From contig JBOGJI010000295.1 in assembly GCA_050747865.1 (NCBI GenBank), forward strand, positions 1-24,653: 24,653 nucleotides of DNA, given 5' to 3'. Origin of the DNA: JBOGJI01 sp050747865. GTDB taxonomy: Bacteria; Acidobacteriota; Thermoanaerobaculia; Multivoradales; JAHEKO01. Shown here piece by piece: positions 7,244 through 15,900 of this stretch. Below the pieces are notes generated by a model. It had not been told where the DNA came from, made no database searches, and worked only from the letters and a program-made list of their open reading frames with translations. How positions within the stretch are numbered: the stretch's first letter is position 1; each line of letters begins with the position of its first letter. A program made the translations under genes and the position numbers.

Positions 7244-8503
7244 TCAGGTTCTTTCGACGGCCGCGTCCTCGGGTGGCACGGCGTGCGGGTACACGCGGTT
7301 GAAGAAGGGCACCGCCATCAGGGTGGTGACGACGGCCATCAGCACCAGCATGGTGAACAGGGTCTGGCCGATCAGGCCGCGCTCGTAGGCGATATTGAGC
7401 AGTACCAGCTCCATGAGCCCACGCGCGTTCATCAGCGCGCCGATCGCGATCGAGTCGCGCACGCCGGCGCCGGCAGCCAATGCCGCGCCGGCGCAGGCCA
7501 CGCCCTTGCCGAGCACCGCCGCCGCCAGCACGAGGAGGGCGACGCCCCACATCGACCACGAGTCGAGCAGGCCGATCGCCGTGTTGAGCCCGGAGTTGAC
7601 GAAGAAGATGGGTAGGAGAAAGACCGTCGTGAGCGGCGCGATCTCGCTCTCCAGCCGCTTCTGCAGCGCCCCGCGAGGCATACAGGCGCCGAGGATGAAG
7701 GCGCCGAGCACCGCGTGGACGCCGAGGGCGTCGGTGAGCGCGGCCGCGAGGCAGACCAGCACCAGAGTGGTCGGCAGGATCAGCGAACGGCGCTCCGGCC
7801 GGGCCAGCAGCGCCGCGTAGCCCCGCGCCAGCCAGCGGCGTCCGGCGGCGACCATCAGGACCGCGTACAGCGTACCCCCGCCGACCGCGAGCACCACGAT
7901 CGAGCCGTCGCCGGTGAAGCCGGCGAGCACGAGCGCCAGCAGTCCCCAGGCGGCGGCATCGTTGAGCGCGCCGGCGGCCAGCGCCAGGACGCCGAGCGAG
8001 GTGCCGGAGAGCCCGCGCTCGTAGATGATGCGCGCCAGCATCGGGAACGCGGTGATCGACAGCGCGGCGCCCAGGAAGAGCATCGCCTGCCAGCTCTCGA
8101 CCTCGGGCGCGAAGAGCGGCCAGCGCCGCACTAGCGGCAGGGCCAGGGCGGCACCGAGGCAGAAGGGCACCAGGATGCCGGCCCAGGAGACCGCGGCTGC
8201 GCTGCGGGCGCGTTGCCGGATCAGCCCGAGGTCCACCTCGAGCCCGACGAGGAACATGTAGAGCGCCAGCCCGAGGTGAGCCAGCACCTGGAGCACCGGC
8301 TGGGTGGCGGCAGGAAAGAGCCAGCCTTGAGCGCCGGGCGCGATGGCGCCGAGAAGCGAGGGGCCGAGCAGCACGCCGGTGATCATCTCGGCCACCACCT
8401 GCGGCTGGCCGAGCGGCCGCACCAGGCGGCCCACGATCCGGCAGGCGGTGAGGATGACCGCCAGCTGCAGGAGGACGCGGAGCGAGATCTCGAGCGGCGT
8501 CAT
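7244..8503 (-). CDS. CPA2-type cation/proton antiporter
   Basis: This 419-residue membrane protein has about 12 hydrophobic segments and no cytosolic RCK/TrkA-type tail. It belongs to the CPA2 (KefB/CHX-like) group: GQPQVVAEMITGVLLGPSLLG near 32-52, ALYMFLVGLEVDL, ITAFPMLARI, FILGACMPRG, PIFFVNSGLNT, and NARGLMELVLLNIAYERG followed by LFTMLVLMAVVTT. It would exchange K+ or Na+ for protons. The ion-site pair is Asn181-Asp182 (ALNDAAAW), where many relatives have two Asp. The ATG at 8503 is chosen; a GTG just before it at 8506 is possible. It begins 18 bases after thiI, so it is probably the second gene of a thiI operon. Confidence 0.9.
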   Translation of the reverse strand: MTPLEISLRVLLQLAVILTACRIVGRLVRPLGQPQVVAEMITGVLLGPSLLGAIAPGAQGWLFPAATQPVLQVLAHLGLALYMFLVGLEVDLGLIRQRARSAAAVSWAGILVPFCLGAALALPLVRRWPLFAPEVESWQAMLFLGAALSITAFPMLARIIYERGLSGTSLGVLALAAGALNDAAAWGLLALVLAGFTGDGSIVVLAVGGGTLYAVLMVAAGRRWLARGYAALLARPERRSLILPTTLVLVCLAAALTDALGVHAVLGAFILGACMPRGALQKRLESEIAPLTTVFLLPIFFVNSGLNTAIGLLDSWSMWGVALLVLAAAVLGKGVACAGAALAAGAGVRDSIAIGALMNARGLMELVLLNIAYERGLIGQTLFTMLVLMAVVTTLMAVPFFNRVYPHAVPPEDAAVERT

Positions 8504-8521
8504 CACGGCGAAGCGCGGAGT

Positions 8522-10030
8522 CTAGCCGCGCACCGCCGGAGCCGCGAGCGCGGCCAGCAGCGGCTCCTCTGCCTGCGCCCGCCGCAACAGACCGCGCACG
8601 CCGCCGGCGAGGTTCCAGGCGGCGACCCTGCGGGCGCGCAGACGTTCGGCCAGGTCGGCGCTCTTCAAGCCCACCTCGCAGTAGAAGACCCAGGGGACTT
8701 GCGCGGCCAGCGTCTCGAGACGGTGTAGGGTCGCGAAGTAGTCCATCCACTCCGCGCCTTCGGGGTGCCAGGCGTCGTAGGCGGTGCGCGAGCGCAGATC
8801 GACCAGCCGTGCGCCGTCGGGGATGGCATCGACGGCGATCTCCAGCTCGCGCGCCGTGGCGGGCTCGAAGCCGCGCAGATCGATGGCGCGCCGCGCGCCG
8901 ATTACCGCGGTCAACGCCGCCGGCTCGAGCTTGGCCTCCTCGGCCTCGACCTCATCCGCGCGTGCCGCCGTCGCCGGCCGCCGGGCGACGATGGCGCAGA
9001 ACTCCTCCACCCCGGCCGAGATCTCGAACGTGCCGAGGCGACGCGCCAGGGTGATGATCTCGTCCTTGTTGTAGGTGAGGAGCGGCCGGAACACCGGCAG
9101 CGCCGCGGCGGCGTCGATCACCGCCAGGTTCTGGAGCGTCTGTGAGGAGACCTGTCCCACCGCTTCGCCGGTCACCAGCGCCGGGAGCTCGAGCTCCCGC
9201 GCCACCTGCGAGGCGGCGCGCATCATCAGCCGCTTGAGCAGCACCTGCCAGAAGCGGGAACGGGTCGCGGCCTGCAGATCCTCGACCACGGGCCGGAAGT
9301 CGACGGCGTGCAGCACCGGCCGGTGGCCGTAGACCCAGGTCTCCGCCAGCAGCTTGGTGATGCGCTGCACCCCCTCCTCGTGGGCGCGGCCCCCGAGGTT
9401 GAAGAACAGGAAGTCGACGGCGACGCCGCGCTTCATCATCTGCCAGGCGGCGACCGCCGAATCGAATCCCCCCGAGATCAGCGCCAGCGCCTGCCCCTCG
9501 ACCCCGAGCGGCAGCCCGCCGGGCCCCGCGATCTGGGAAGTGAAGAAGTAGGCGTCGCCGCGATGGATCTCGAGGTGCGCGGTCACCTCCGGGTCGTCCA
9601 GATCGACTCCGGCCGCCCGCGCGAGCAGCGCCGTGCCGAGAGCCCGCTCGACGTCGATCGACTGGAAGGGGATGTCGCGCCGGTCGCCCGAGCGCCGCGC
9701 CCGCACCGCGAACCGCTTGCCCGCCACGGCGTCGCCGAACAGCTCGACGCCCGCCACGACCAGATCGTCGAGGCTCGACCACGGACGCCGCACGGCGCGT
9801 GACACCGACTGCACCCCGAAGATGCGGCTCGCCACCTCGGCGGCACGGGGATCCCGGCTGCTCACCAGCACCCGCCCCCATTGCCGCTCGACCTCGGCCT
9901 CGATCTCTTCCCGCCGATACGCCTCGCGCAGATTCCGATGCAGCCGGCGCAGGAAGTGCACCCGCGTCCCCCGCGACTTCGTGGTCAAGTCGCCGGCAAA
10001 GCGAACGAGAACGGTGTCGGCAGAGGGCAT
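8522..10030 (-). CDS. thiI: tRNA 4-thiouridine synthase with C-terminal rhodanese domain
   Basis: The start at 10030 is preferred because the protein then opens with the family's N-terminal ferredoxin-like/THUMP region (MPSADTVLVRFAGDLTTKS); an upstream extension to 10129 reads as non-native sequence. The 502-residue enzyme has a THUMP tRNA-binding domain to about 165, a PP-loop adenylating domain with SGGFDS at 186-191, Cys345 in EEFCAIVARRP, and a rhodanese domain from about 395 with persulfide Cys451 in FYCEVGLKSADLA. It adenylates U8 of tRNA and transfers sulfur; in some bacteria the rhodanese also feeds thiazole synthesis for thiamine. Both catalytic Cys are present, so it should be active. 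It is divergent from toxin-antitoxin pair 2. Confidence 0.95.
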   Translation of the reverse strand: MPSADTVLVRFAGDLTTKSRGTRVHFLRRLHRNLREAYRREEIEAEVERQWGRVLVSSRDPRAAEVASRIFGVQSVSRAVRRPWSSLDDLVVAGVELFGDAVAGKRFAVRARRSGDRRDIPFQSIDVERALGTALLARAAGVDLDDPEVTAHLEIHRGDAYFFTSQIAGPGGLPLGVEGQALALISGGFDSAVAAWQMMKRGVAVDFLFFNLGGRAHEEGVQRITKLLAETWVYGHRPVLHAVDFRPVVEDLQAATRSRFWQVLLKRLMMRAASQVARELELPALVTGEAVGQVSSQTLQNLAVIDAAAALPVFRPLLTYNKDEIITLARRLGTFEISAGVEEFCAIVARRPATAARADEVEAEEAKLEPAALTAVIGARRAIDLRGFEPATARELEIAVDAIPDGARLVDLRSRTAYDAWHPEGAEWMDYFATLHRLETLAAQVPWVFYCEVGLKSADLAERLRARRVAAWNLAGGVRGLLRRAQAEEPLLAALAAPAVRG

Positions 10031-10108
10031 GGCGAACCCAACAAGCAGTGTAGCAGCGGACAGCCACGCCGCCCGGGCTGGCCCTGCCCGTGCTCGAAGC
10101 GCCGGCTC

Positions 10109-10135
10109 GTACACATGACGTGGGTACATGATAAA
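10109..10135 (+). promoter_or_regulatory. Direct repeat and weak -10-like element before antitoxin 2
   Basis: ACATGA occurs at 10113-10118 and 10126-10131, a direct repeat with 13-base period, each copy preceded by GTAC within a few bases. TGATAAA at 10129-10135 could be a -10 element; transcription would then start within a few bases of the ATG at 10144. No ribosome site is visible before that ATG and no good -35 box is seen. Candidate operator/promoter only. Confidence 0.3.
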
Positions 10136-10143
10136 CTGTTGGT

Positions 10144-10404
10144 ATGGCGAAGAAGACAGAGGTCACCGTCGTGACCGAGCGCGGACAAGTATCCATTCCG
10201 GCTGAGCTGCGGCGAGCGCTCGATCTGACGCCCGGCCGTCACCTGCGGTGGGAGCGAGTCGCCCCGCAGGAGCTCAGGGTCGTCGTGCTGCCCGAAGGCA
10301 AGCGCCGCGGGGCGCGAGCGATGCTCGGGTTTGCCCGCCGCTTCCGCGCGGCTCCGCGGCGGACACGGGAGTGGATGCGCGAGCTCCGCGAGGGCGAGCG
10401 GTAG
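10144..10404 (+). CDS. vapB: AbrB/SpoVT-type (VapB-like) antitoxin, pair 2
   Basis: This 86-residue protein carries an AbrB-type swapped-hairpin domain, EVTVVTERGQVSIPAELRRALDL split over residues 6-28, followed by a strand pair (LRWERVAPQELRVVVLPE) and a strongly basic helix region ending REWMRELREGER, the probable toxin-binding part. It is not closely similar to the other two AbrB antitoxins in the window beyond the domain signature. The ATG lacks a ribosome site, so it may be translated from a very short leader. Its TAG stop shares one base with the GTG of the toxin. Confidence 0.88.
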   Translation: MAKKTEVTVVTERGQVSIPAELRRALDLTPGRHLRWERVAPQELRVVVLPEGKRRGARAMLGFARRFRAAPRRTREWMRELREGER

Positions 10405-10856
10405 TGGCCTGGGTCGTCGATACCTGTGTCCTGCTCGACGTCCTGGAAGACGACCCCGATTTCGGGGCGTCCTCGGCAGCCGCTCTCGAGGCCAGGATGG
10501 CCGAGGGTCTGCATGTCAGCCCCGTGACCTACGCCGAGATGGCACCGGCCTTCGGTGGCGATCGCCGGCTCCAGGACGAGTTTCTGGCCGGTGTGGGCAT
10601 CGAGCTGCCCACGCATTGGGAATGGCCGGACACACTTGCAGCACACGCTGCGTGGGACCGGTTCATCCAGCTCAAACGCAGGGGCATCATCCCACGCCGC
10701 CCCCTCGCCGATATCCTGATCGGTGCCTACGCTGTGCGGCGCACGGGCCTCATCACCCGCAATCCGGCCGACTTCGAGCCGGTCTTCCCTGACCTGACCC
10801 TGGCGGTACCCACGCGGATCTACGATGGCGACACGGCGGCAGCGGATGAACCGTAG
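10404..10856 (+). CDS. vapC: PIN-domain ribonuclease toxin (VapC-like), pair 2
   Basis: The start is GTG 10404, sharing its G with the antitoxin stop; this places the first strand (MAWVVDTCVLLDVLEDDPDF) at the N-terminus as PIN domains require. The 150-residue protein has Asp6, Glu45 (TYAEMAP), Asp103 (LADILIGAYAV) and, at the fourth site, Asn120 with Asp123 nearby (LITRNPADF). TRN in place of TRD is found in a known subgroup of PIN toxins, so activity is still likely. Its role is the same as that of the VapC encoded at 3005. The pair stands between thiI and the ATPase gene. Confidence 0.88.
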   Translation: MAWVVDTCVLLDVLEDDPDFGASSAAALEARMAEGLHVSPVTYAEMAPAFGGDRRLQDEFLAGVGIELPTHWEWPDTLAAHAAWDRFIQLKRRGIIPRRPLADILIGAYAVRRTGLITRNPADFEPVFPDLTLAVPTRIYDGDTAAADEP

Positions 10857-10862
10857 ACGCCA

Positions 10863-10905
10863 GATTGGTATGGGGTTGGCGTCGAGTACCGATGGCATCC
10901 CAATC
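10863..10905. repeat. Imperfect inverted repeat downstream of toxin 2
   Basis: GATTGGTATG at 10863-10872 pairs with CATCCCAATC at 10896-10905 at nine of ten positions, with a 23-base loop. There is no T-run after it, so it is not a typical intrinsic terminator. It may attenuate read-through from the toxin gene or be a relic of an insertion. Confidence 0.3.
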
Positions 10906-11059
10906 GATGACTCGCTCAAGATAGGTCTCTGCAGCCACTTACCGCGGTTCCAGTCCTGGTCGGATCGGAACACACGCGCCAATTGGAATCGGCGGCGGGC
11001 GCGGCTGCACTTGCCGGTAGGATAGTGCGGGTCCGGCAGAGCTCCGGAGGACGGCACAG

Positions 11060-12358
11060 ATGCTGCGACGAATCTCGCTCCGAAACTACAAGTCCTTCGT
11101 AGACGCCGAGCTCAATCTCGCGCCACTGTCGGTGATCTTCGGACCCAACGACGCCGGCAAGTCAAATCTCCTCGACGCCTTCAGCCTCCTGTCTGAACTG
11201 GTGGAAGTGGACAGCCTGACGAAAGCGTTTGATCCCAAGATGCATCGCGGCGAGATCCTCGAGGCGTTCCATTCACCGGCCGGATTTGGAGAGCAGGGAA
11301 TCCAGGAGATCCGGAATCAGGGGCAACTCGAGCTCCAACTCGAGGTCGACATCGAGTTGCAGGAGAGGATCCGGGACCGGATCAACGAGTTGCTCAAGGA
11401 GCGCGAGCGTCTCGCACAGGCCGAGGCCTACACGCGCGTCGCCGAGACCCGACTCCGCTACTGCGTTGGGCTGCGCTACGACTTCAAGACGGGCGAGCCT
11501 TTCGTCTTCGACGAGAGACTCGCAGCCCTTACTCGAACGGGGGAGGAGAAGCAGAGTAGAAGTGCCTTCATTGAGTTCGACGCGAGCAAGAGACGGTTCA
11601 TCGCTCGAGTCGAGCGGCAGAGCCACCCTCGTTATTTCGCCGACAATCGCAACCGGACGCTACTTTCTGAGCTCAGCGATCCGGTGTATCACCCGCACGT
11701 CGTGGCCGCCAAGCAGGAGATCCGCTCGTGGCTGAGCTACTACATCGAGCCCTCTCTCGTGAGGGAAGAGCGCGGAGTCCACGGAGCGGATGATCCCGGC
11801 CACCACGGTGAAGAGCTGGCCGCCTTCTACTGGAAGCTCAAGCACGAGCATCCCACTGGGTTCAAGGCGGTCTCGCTGAACCTGCGAAGGCTCATCCCGT
11901 CTCTGCACGCCATCGACGTCCGTGAGGCCCAGGGGAGGCTCCACGCGGTGGTCATCCAACGGGGGGGCGCAGAGTTTCCCTTCCGGCTCGCCAGCGAGGG
12001 GACCCTGAGACTGCTCTGTCTGCTGGCGATCGCCATCGCGCCGAACCCTCCGGCAATGGTGGCCTACGAGGAGCCGGAAAACGGCGTCCAACCAGGTCGG
12101 CTCGACATCCTTGCAGACATCCTGAAAGGGATCGCCGATCGGGGCCGGACCCAAGTCATCTTGACGACGCATTCGCCCACCCTCCTGGAGAGGCTGACGG
12201 GCGGCCGGTTCATCAGTTGCAGGCGCGACCAGAACGGTCACTCTGTGTTCAGTGCCTACGAGAAACAGGATCGAATCTTCGCCGCGCAGGATCTGGAAGA
12301 AGATCTGGGCGAAGTCACGAGCCTCGACGAAAGGTTGCTGCGGGGCGAGTTCCAGTGA
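11060..12358 (+). CDS. SMC/OLD-like AAA ATPase, first gene of a two-gene module
   Basis: This 432-residue protein starts at ATG 11060 behind GGAGG. It is an ABC-type ATPase of the RecF/OLD kind: N-terminal MLRRISLRNYKSF, Walker A GPNDAGKSN at 28-36, a central charged helical insertion (about 85-130, QERIRDRINELLKERERL) suited to a short coiled coil, ABC signature ASEGTLR at 311-317, Walker B MVAYEEPENGVQP at 333-345 with the catalytic Glu pair, and the switch His371 in LTTHSPTLL. It has no fused TOPRIM domain of its own. The next gene, overlapping as GTGA, encodes a small TOPRIM-like protein, an arrangement known from several anti-phage systems of the ATPase-plus-nuclease type. A defence role is inferred from this pairing and from the restriction enzyme next door. 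Confidence 0.88.
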   Translation: MLRRISLRNYKSFVDAELNLAPLSVIFGPNDAGKSNLLDAFSLLSELVEVDSLTKAFDPKMHRGEILEAFHSPAGFGEQGIQEIRNQGQLELQLEVDIELQERIRDRINELLKERERLAQAEAYTRVAETRLRYCVGLRYDFKTGEPFVFDERLAALTRTGEEKQSRSAFIEFDASKRRFIARVERQSHPRYFADNRNRTLLSELSDPVYHPHVVAAKQEIRSWLSYYIEPSLVREERGVHGADDPGHHGEELAAFYWKLKHEHPTGFKAVSLNLRRLIPSLHAIDVREAQGRLHAVVIQRGGAEFPFRLASEGTLRLLCLLAIAIAPNPPAMVAYEEPENGVQPGRLDILADILKGIADRGRTQVILTTHSPTLLERLTGGRFISCRRDQNGHSVFSAYEKQDRIFAAQDLEEDLGEVTSLDERLLRGEFQ

Positions 12359-12851
12359 CATCGCCCGTGCGGATCCTGCTGGTCTTCGAAGACCGCGCCT
12401 TCGAGGACATCGTTCTCCCGGTGGTCGAGCGAGTCTTCGGCGATGAGGGCCACGAGACGCCGGTGCTCGAAGGTCCGCTCTTCACGCACGGCTGCCAGCC
12501 AAACGCGCTAAGACGCGTCCTCAAGGATCGCGGATCGAGTGCCGACCTGGTCTTGATCGGCGCGGACACACAACAGAAGACCCCCTCGCAGAAGCGCAAG
12601 GCGATGGCTGGCCTTGTCGCAGATTTCGTCTCCTCCGATCGAATCGTCCCGAAACGGGGAGCTACCCGAAGACGGAGAGCGAGGCAAAGAAGCGCCTCGC
12701 TTCCATCCTGAGCCGAGCGGACATCCCGATGCTCGACGGTGGCCTGGAGTACGGACCCGCGGTCATGGCCCACGCGGATTTCACGGCCCATGAATCACTC
12801 GCGGAGTTCGTCCAGGAGCTGCGGCACTGGCTATTGCTGCGCGGCAGCTGA
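12355..12851 (+). pseudogene. Small TOPRIM-like partner of the ATPase, broken by a frameshift
   Basis: The gene starts at GTG 12355, overlapping the ATPase stop (GTGA). The first frame encodes a strand-acidic-helix opening (VRILLVFEDRAFEDIVLPVV; Glu12, Glu17) and a later strand ending in an acidic residue (ADLVLIGADTQ; Asp70), the layout of a TOPRIM or DUF4276-like metal site. After about 12645-12660 that frame turns Arg-rich (KRGATRRRRARQR) and stops at 12711. In the frame one base back, coding quality resumes: PETGSYPKTESEAKKRLASI, then LDGGLEYGPAVMAHADF and FVQELRHWLLLRGS, ending at TGA 12849-12851. Repair would give about 165 residues. Loss of one C in the GTCCCG run near 12646-12650 is the simplest cause; a sequencing error is equally possible. 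No good slippery heptamer is present. Confidence 0.7.
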
Positions 12852-12904
12852 ACCCAGTCCTTACGCCGGAGTCGACTGCAGTGCTCCGTTCGGCAGATCG
12901 GCGC

Positions 12905-15900
12905 TCATCCGCTCAGGCGAACGTCGAGCAGGGTCTCCTCGACGGCGGGGTAGATCTCGTCCAGCTCAGTCTGGATCTCGATGGTCTTGGCGAGGGCGGT
13001 GGCGATGCGGCAGTAGGTCTGGATGTCGTCGATGGAGAGCCGGCGCTCCTTGCGGTCCTTGAGCCACTTGTCGAGGACCTGGTAGCCGCCGATGCGGTAG
13101 CCCCAGAGGGCGCGCGGGATGGGGGCGAAGTACTGGGTGGCGTTGATGCCGACACGCTCGGTGTCCGGGTCGTAAGCGAAGCCATCGGACTTCTTGCGTG
13201 CCACCCGGTTGTCGCCTTCGCCCTCGAAGCGCACGCCCGGCGGGTCGAGTTCCGGGGATTCGAGCAGGTGGAGGGCCACGAGACGCTTGCCGAAAGCGGC
13301 CATTGCCTCGAACGGAGAGCGCTCGGCGGGGAAGGGGATACGCGGAAAATCGATCCTAAGGAGATCGGCGTAGGTGCTGCGGTAAGTCGGCGTGCAGAGG
13401 ATCGCATACACGTAATGGAGGAGCGCCTCCGCTTCCACTCTGTTACCCCAGCTGTCGTTAAGCGTCGGGAGCAGGCGAGGATGGAGATTCGGCTCGCGAG
13501 CGCGGGCCCACCCGATCTGTGGCTTCCCTTCGTCTTGGTCCGCTTGAGCGTAGAGGTAAAGCGGGAACAAGTAGCCACGTTCCTTCGTACGATTTGAGAC
13601 GAGCGAATCGTCAGAGATAGTGCCTCCAACGAAAGCATGGTCCCAGGGCAGGCTTGAGATCTGGCGACATGTGAGTAACGCCAGATTCTCTTCTACAAGC
13701 ATGTGGCGCATGATGTCCTCGCGGCCCCAGTCCACCATGTGCGGGGAGTAGTAGATCCATCGGATATCGAACGGGCGATACAGGATCCTCTTGAAGCTCT
13801 GCCTCCAGTCGTCCTGTGTGCTCAACCATTGTCGCTCCTGATCGATCTTCCAGCCGCGGGTGTCCTTGAGCCCGTAGGTGTCACGGAGGATCTCTGTCGA
13901 GAGGTTGAGATCCCGAAACTGCACGATGCGGCGTTCAAGCGCCTTTCGATCCAGATCGATCACGAAATGGTCTCTGGCCGTGATGATCCCGGCAACACGG
14001 ACGGGAAATAGGGCGACAACCTGTGGATATGTGTGATATCGCTCCAAGCCCGACTCGTCTCGAGGCACGAAGAGTTGGAAATCCCGGTTCGGCTGGAGTT
14101 CGGTCCACCCCGTGTCTTTGATGTCGTGAGCATCGAGCCAAGCGTACTTGTCCTCACGGGTACCCCAGAGCTCCGCGTGGAGAACGCTTGCGGGTCGTGC
14201 GTCAGATGGCACTGGCGTTCGGCGCTTCACAAAGAAGGAGATAGCCACGCCCTGTTGGATGTCGAATACGTTCTTGTCCGGGCCGCCATCGGGCGCGGTC
14301 TCCTGCCTCTTCGTGCTGCCGTGCAAGTCGAGTACTCGGATCTCGTCGAAGGTCTCCATGAGGTGCCATCGCATACCCCGGAACGTCGGATTGTCGAGCC
14401 AGGCATGGTTGGTGATCATGCCGACGACGCCGTGGCCGGCCTGCGCGATCTTCCACTCTGCGAAGCGCAGGAACTTCACGTAGTCGTCCTGGAGCCAGTG
14501 CTTCTTCTCGCGAATGTGTTCCCCGGCAACGTACTTGTAGTCCTCGATGAGCTTGCTGATCCACTCGCCCGTGTTGGACGAGATTCCCGAGTAGGGCGGA
14601 TTGCCGAGGATCACCAGGATGGGGATCTTCTGCTTCACCTCGTGCGCGTGCTCGGCCTCCTCAGCGAGCGCGGCCATGCCGGGCAGCTCGGACTGCTCCT
14701 TCTTCTCCATCTCCAGGGTGTTGGTGAGGTAGAGCTGGAAGCGCTCGTCGGGCTGCAGCCGGTGGCCCAGCTCGTCGAGGTAGAAGCCCATCTTCAGGTG
14801 GCCGACGGCGTACGGCGCCATCATCAGCTCGAAGCCGTAGAAGTTGGGGAGGATGCGGTCGCGGAGGAAGCTCTCGCGGCCGCCTTCGCCGTAACGGTCG
14901 ACGAAGGTGGCGACCGCCTGTTCCACGGCGCGCGCCACGAAGGTCATGGTGCCGGCGGCGGGGTCGAGCAAGGTGACGTCCTTGGCGGCCAGGCCGTCGG
15001 CGAGGCCGAACTCGCTCTGCAGCAGCTTGTGGAGGCTGCGCACGATGTAGCCGACGACGGGCTCCGGGGTGTAGTAGACGCCGCGTCGCTCGCGCTCCTC
15101 CGGGTCGTACTCGGCGAGGAAGGTCTCGTAGAAGTGGACGATCGGGTCGGCGCCCTTACCCTGCTTGTAGTAGCGATCGAGGATCTGGGCGGCGTCCGCG
15201 ACCGCCAGGACGTGCGCGATGTCGTCGACGATCCAGGCCAGATCCTCGGACAGCTCGCCCCAGGAGAGGAACTCGAAGACGTCGTGGAGGACGCCGATCG
15301 TGCGCGGGATGTACAGGACGGCGTTCTTGCGGTTGAAGTCGCCATCGGCGCGGGTGCGGGCGGCGAACAGGCCGTACGTGATGGTCTGGGCGTAGAGGTC
15401 GGCGAACTCCTCTTCGGTGAGCTGCGCCAGCAGGAACTTCCGGAAGGCCTGGAAGAAGCTCCTCAGGCGGCCTTTCTTCGCCTTCTGCTCGGCTTGGAGC
15501 TGTGCGAGCACGATGCGGCCCAGAAAGCGGGTGCGGCGGGCGAGCTCGCGGGCCAGCGTGGGCGCGTCGAAGCTGCGCGGCAGCGAGAATCCGAGGAAGG
15601 TGGTGAGGAGGTCTTGGAGGTCGCCGACGTTCTCGGGCGGCGGCGGCGCGTCGAGGTCGGTCAGGACCATGGCGCGGCCGGCCCGGACCTTGTCTTTCAC
15701 CTCTCCGTCGCGGAAGAGCCAGAACTGGCAGAAGTCGGTGAGGATCAGATTCGGGAATGTCTTGCAGTAGCGCTCGAGCTGCTCCGAGTCGGTGATCGAG
15801 CGCAGGTCGATGCCCGGCAGCTTCGCTTCGACGTACCCGATGACGCGCTGGCCGCCGTCCCAGACCCGGAAGTCCGGGTTGCCTCCCTCGGTGGGACGCG

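Noticed and set aside
10863..10905. Intrinsic terminator after toxin 2
   Set aside because: The stem is imperfect, the loop is 23 bases and no T-run follows.
12640..12665. Programmed -1 frameshift in the TOPRIM-like gene
   Set aside because: CCCGAAACGGGGA does not form a slippery heptamer in the zero frame and no clear downstream stem-loop or upstream Shine-Dalgarno-like stimulator was seen; a base deletion or read error is simpler.
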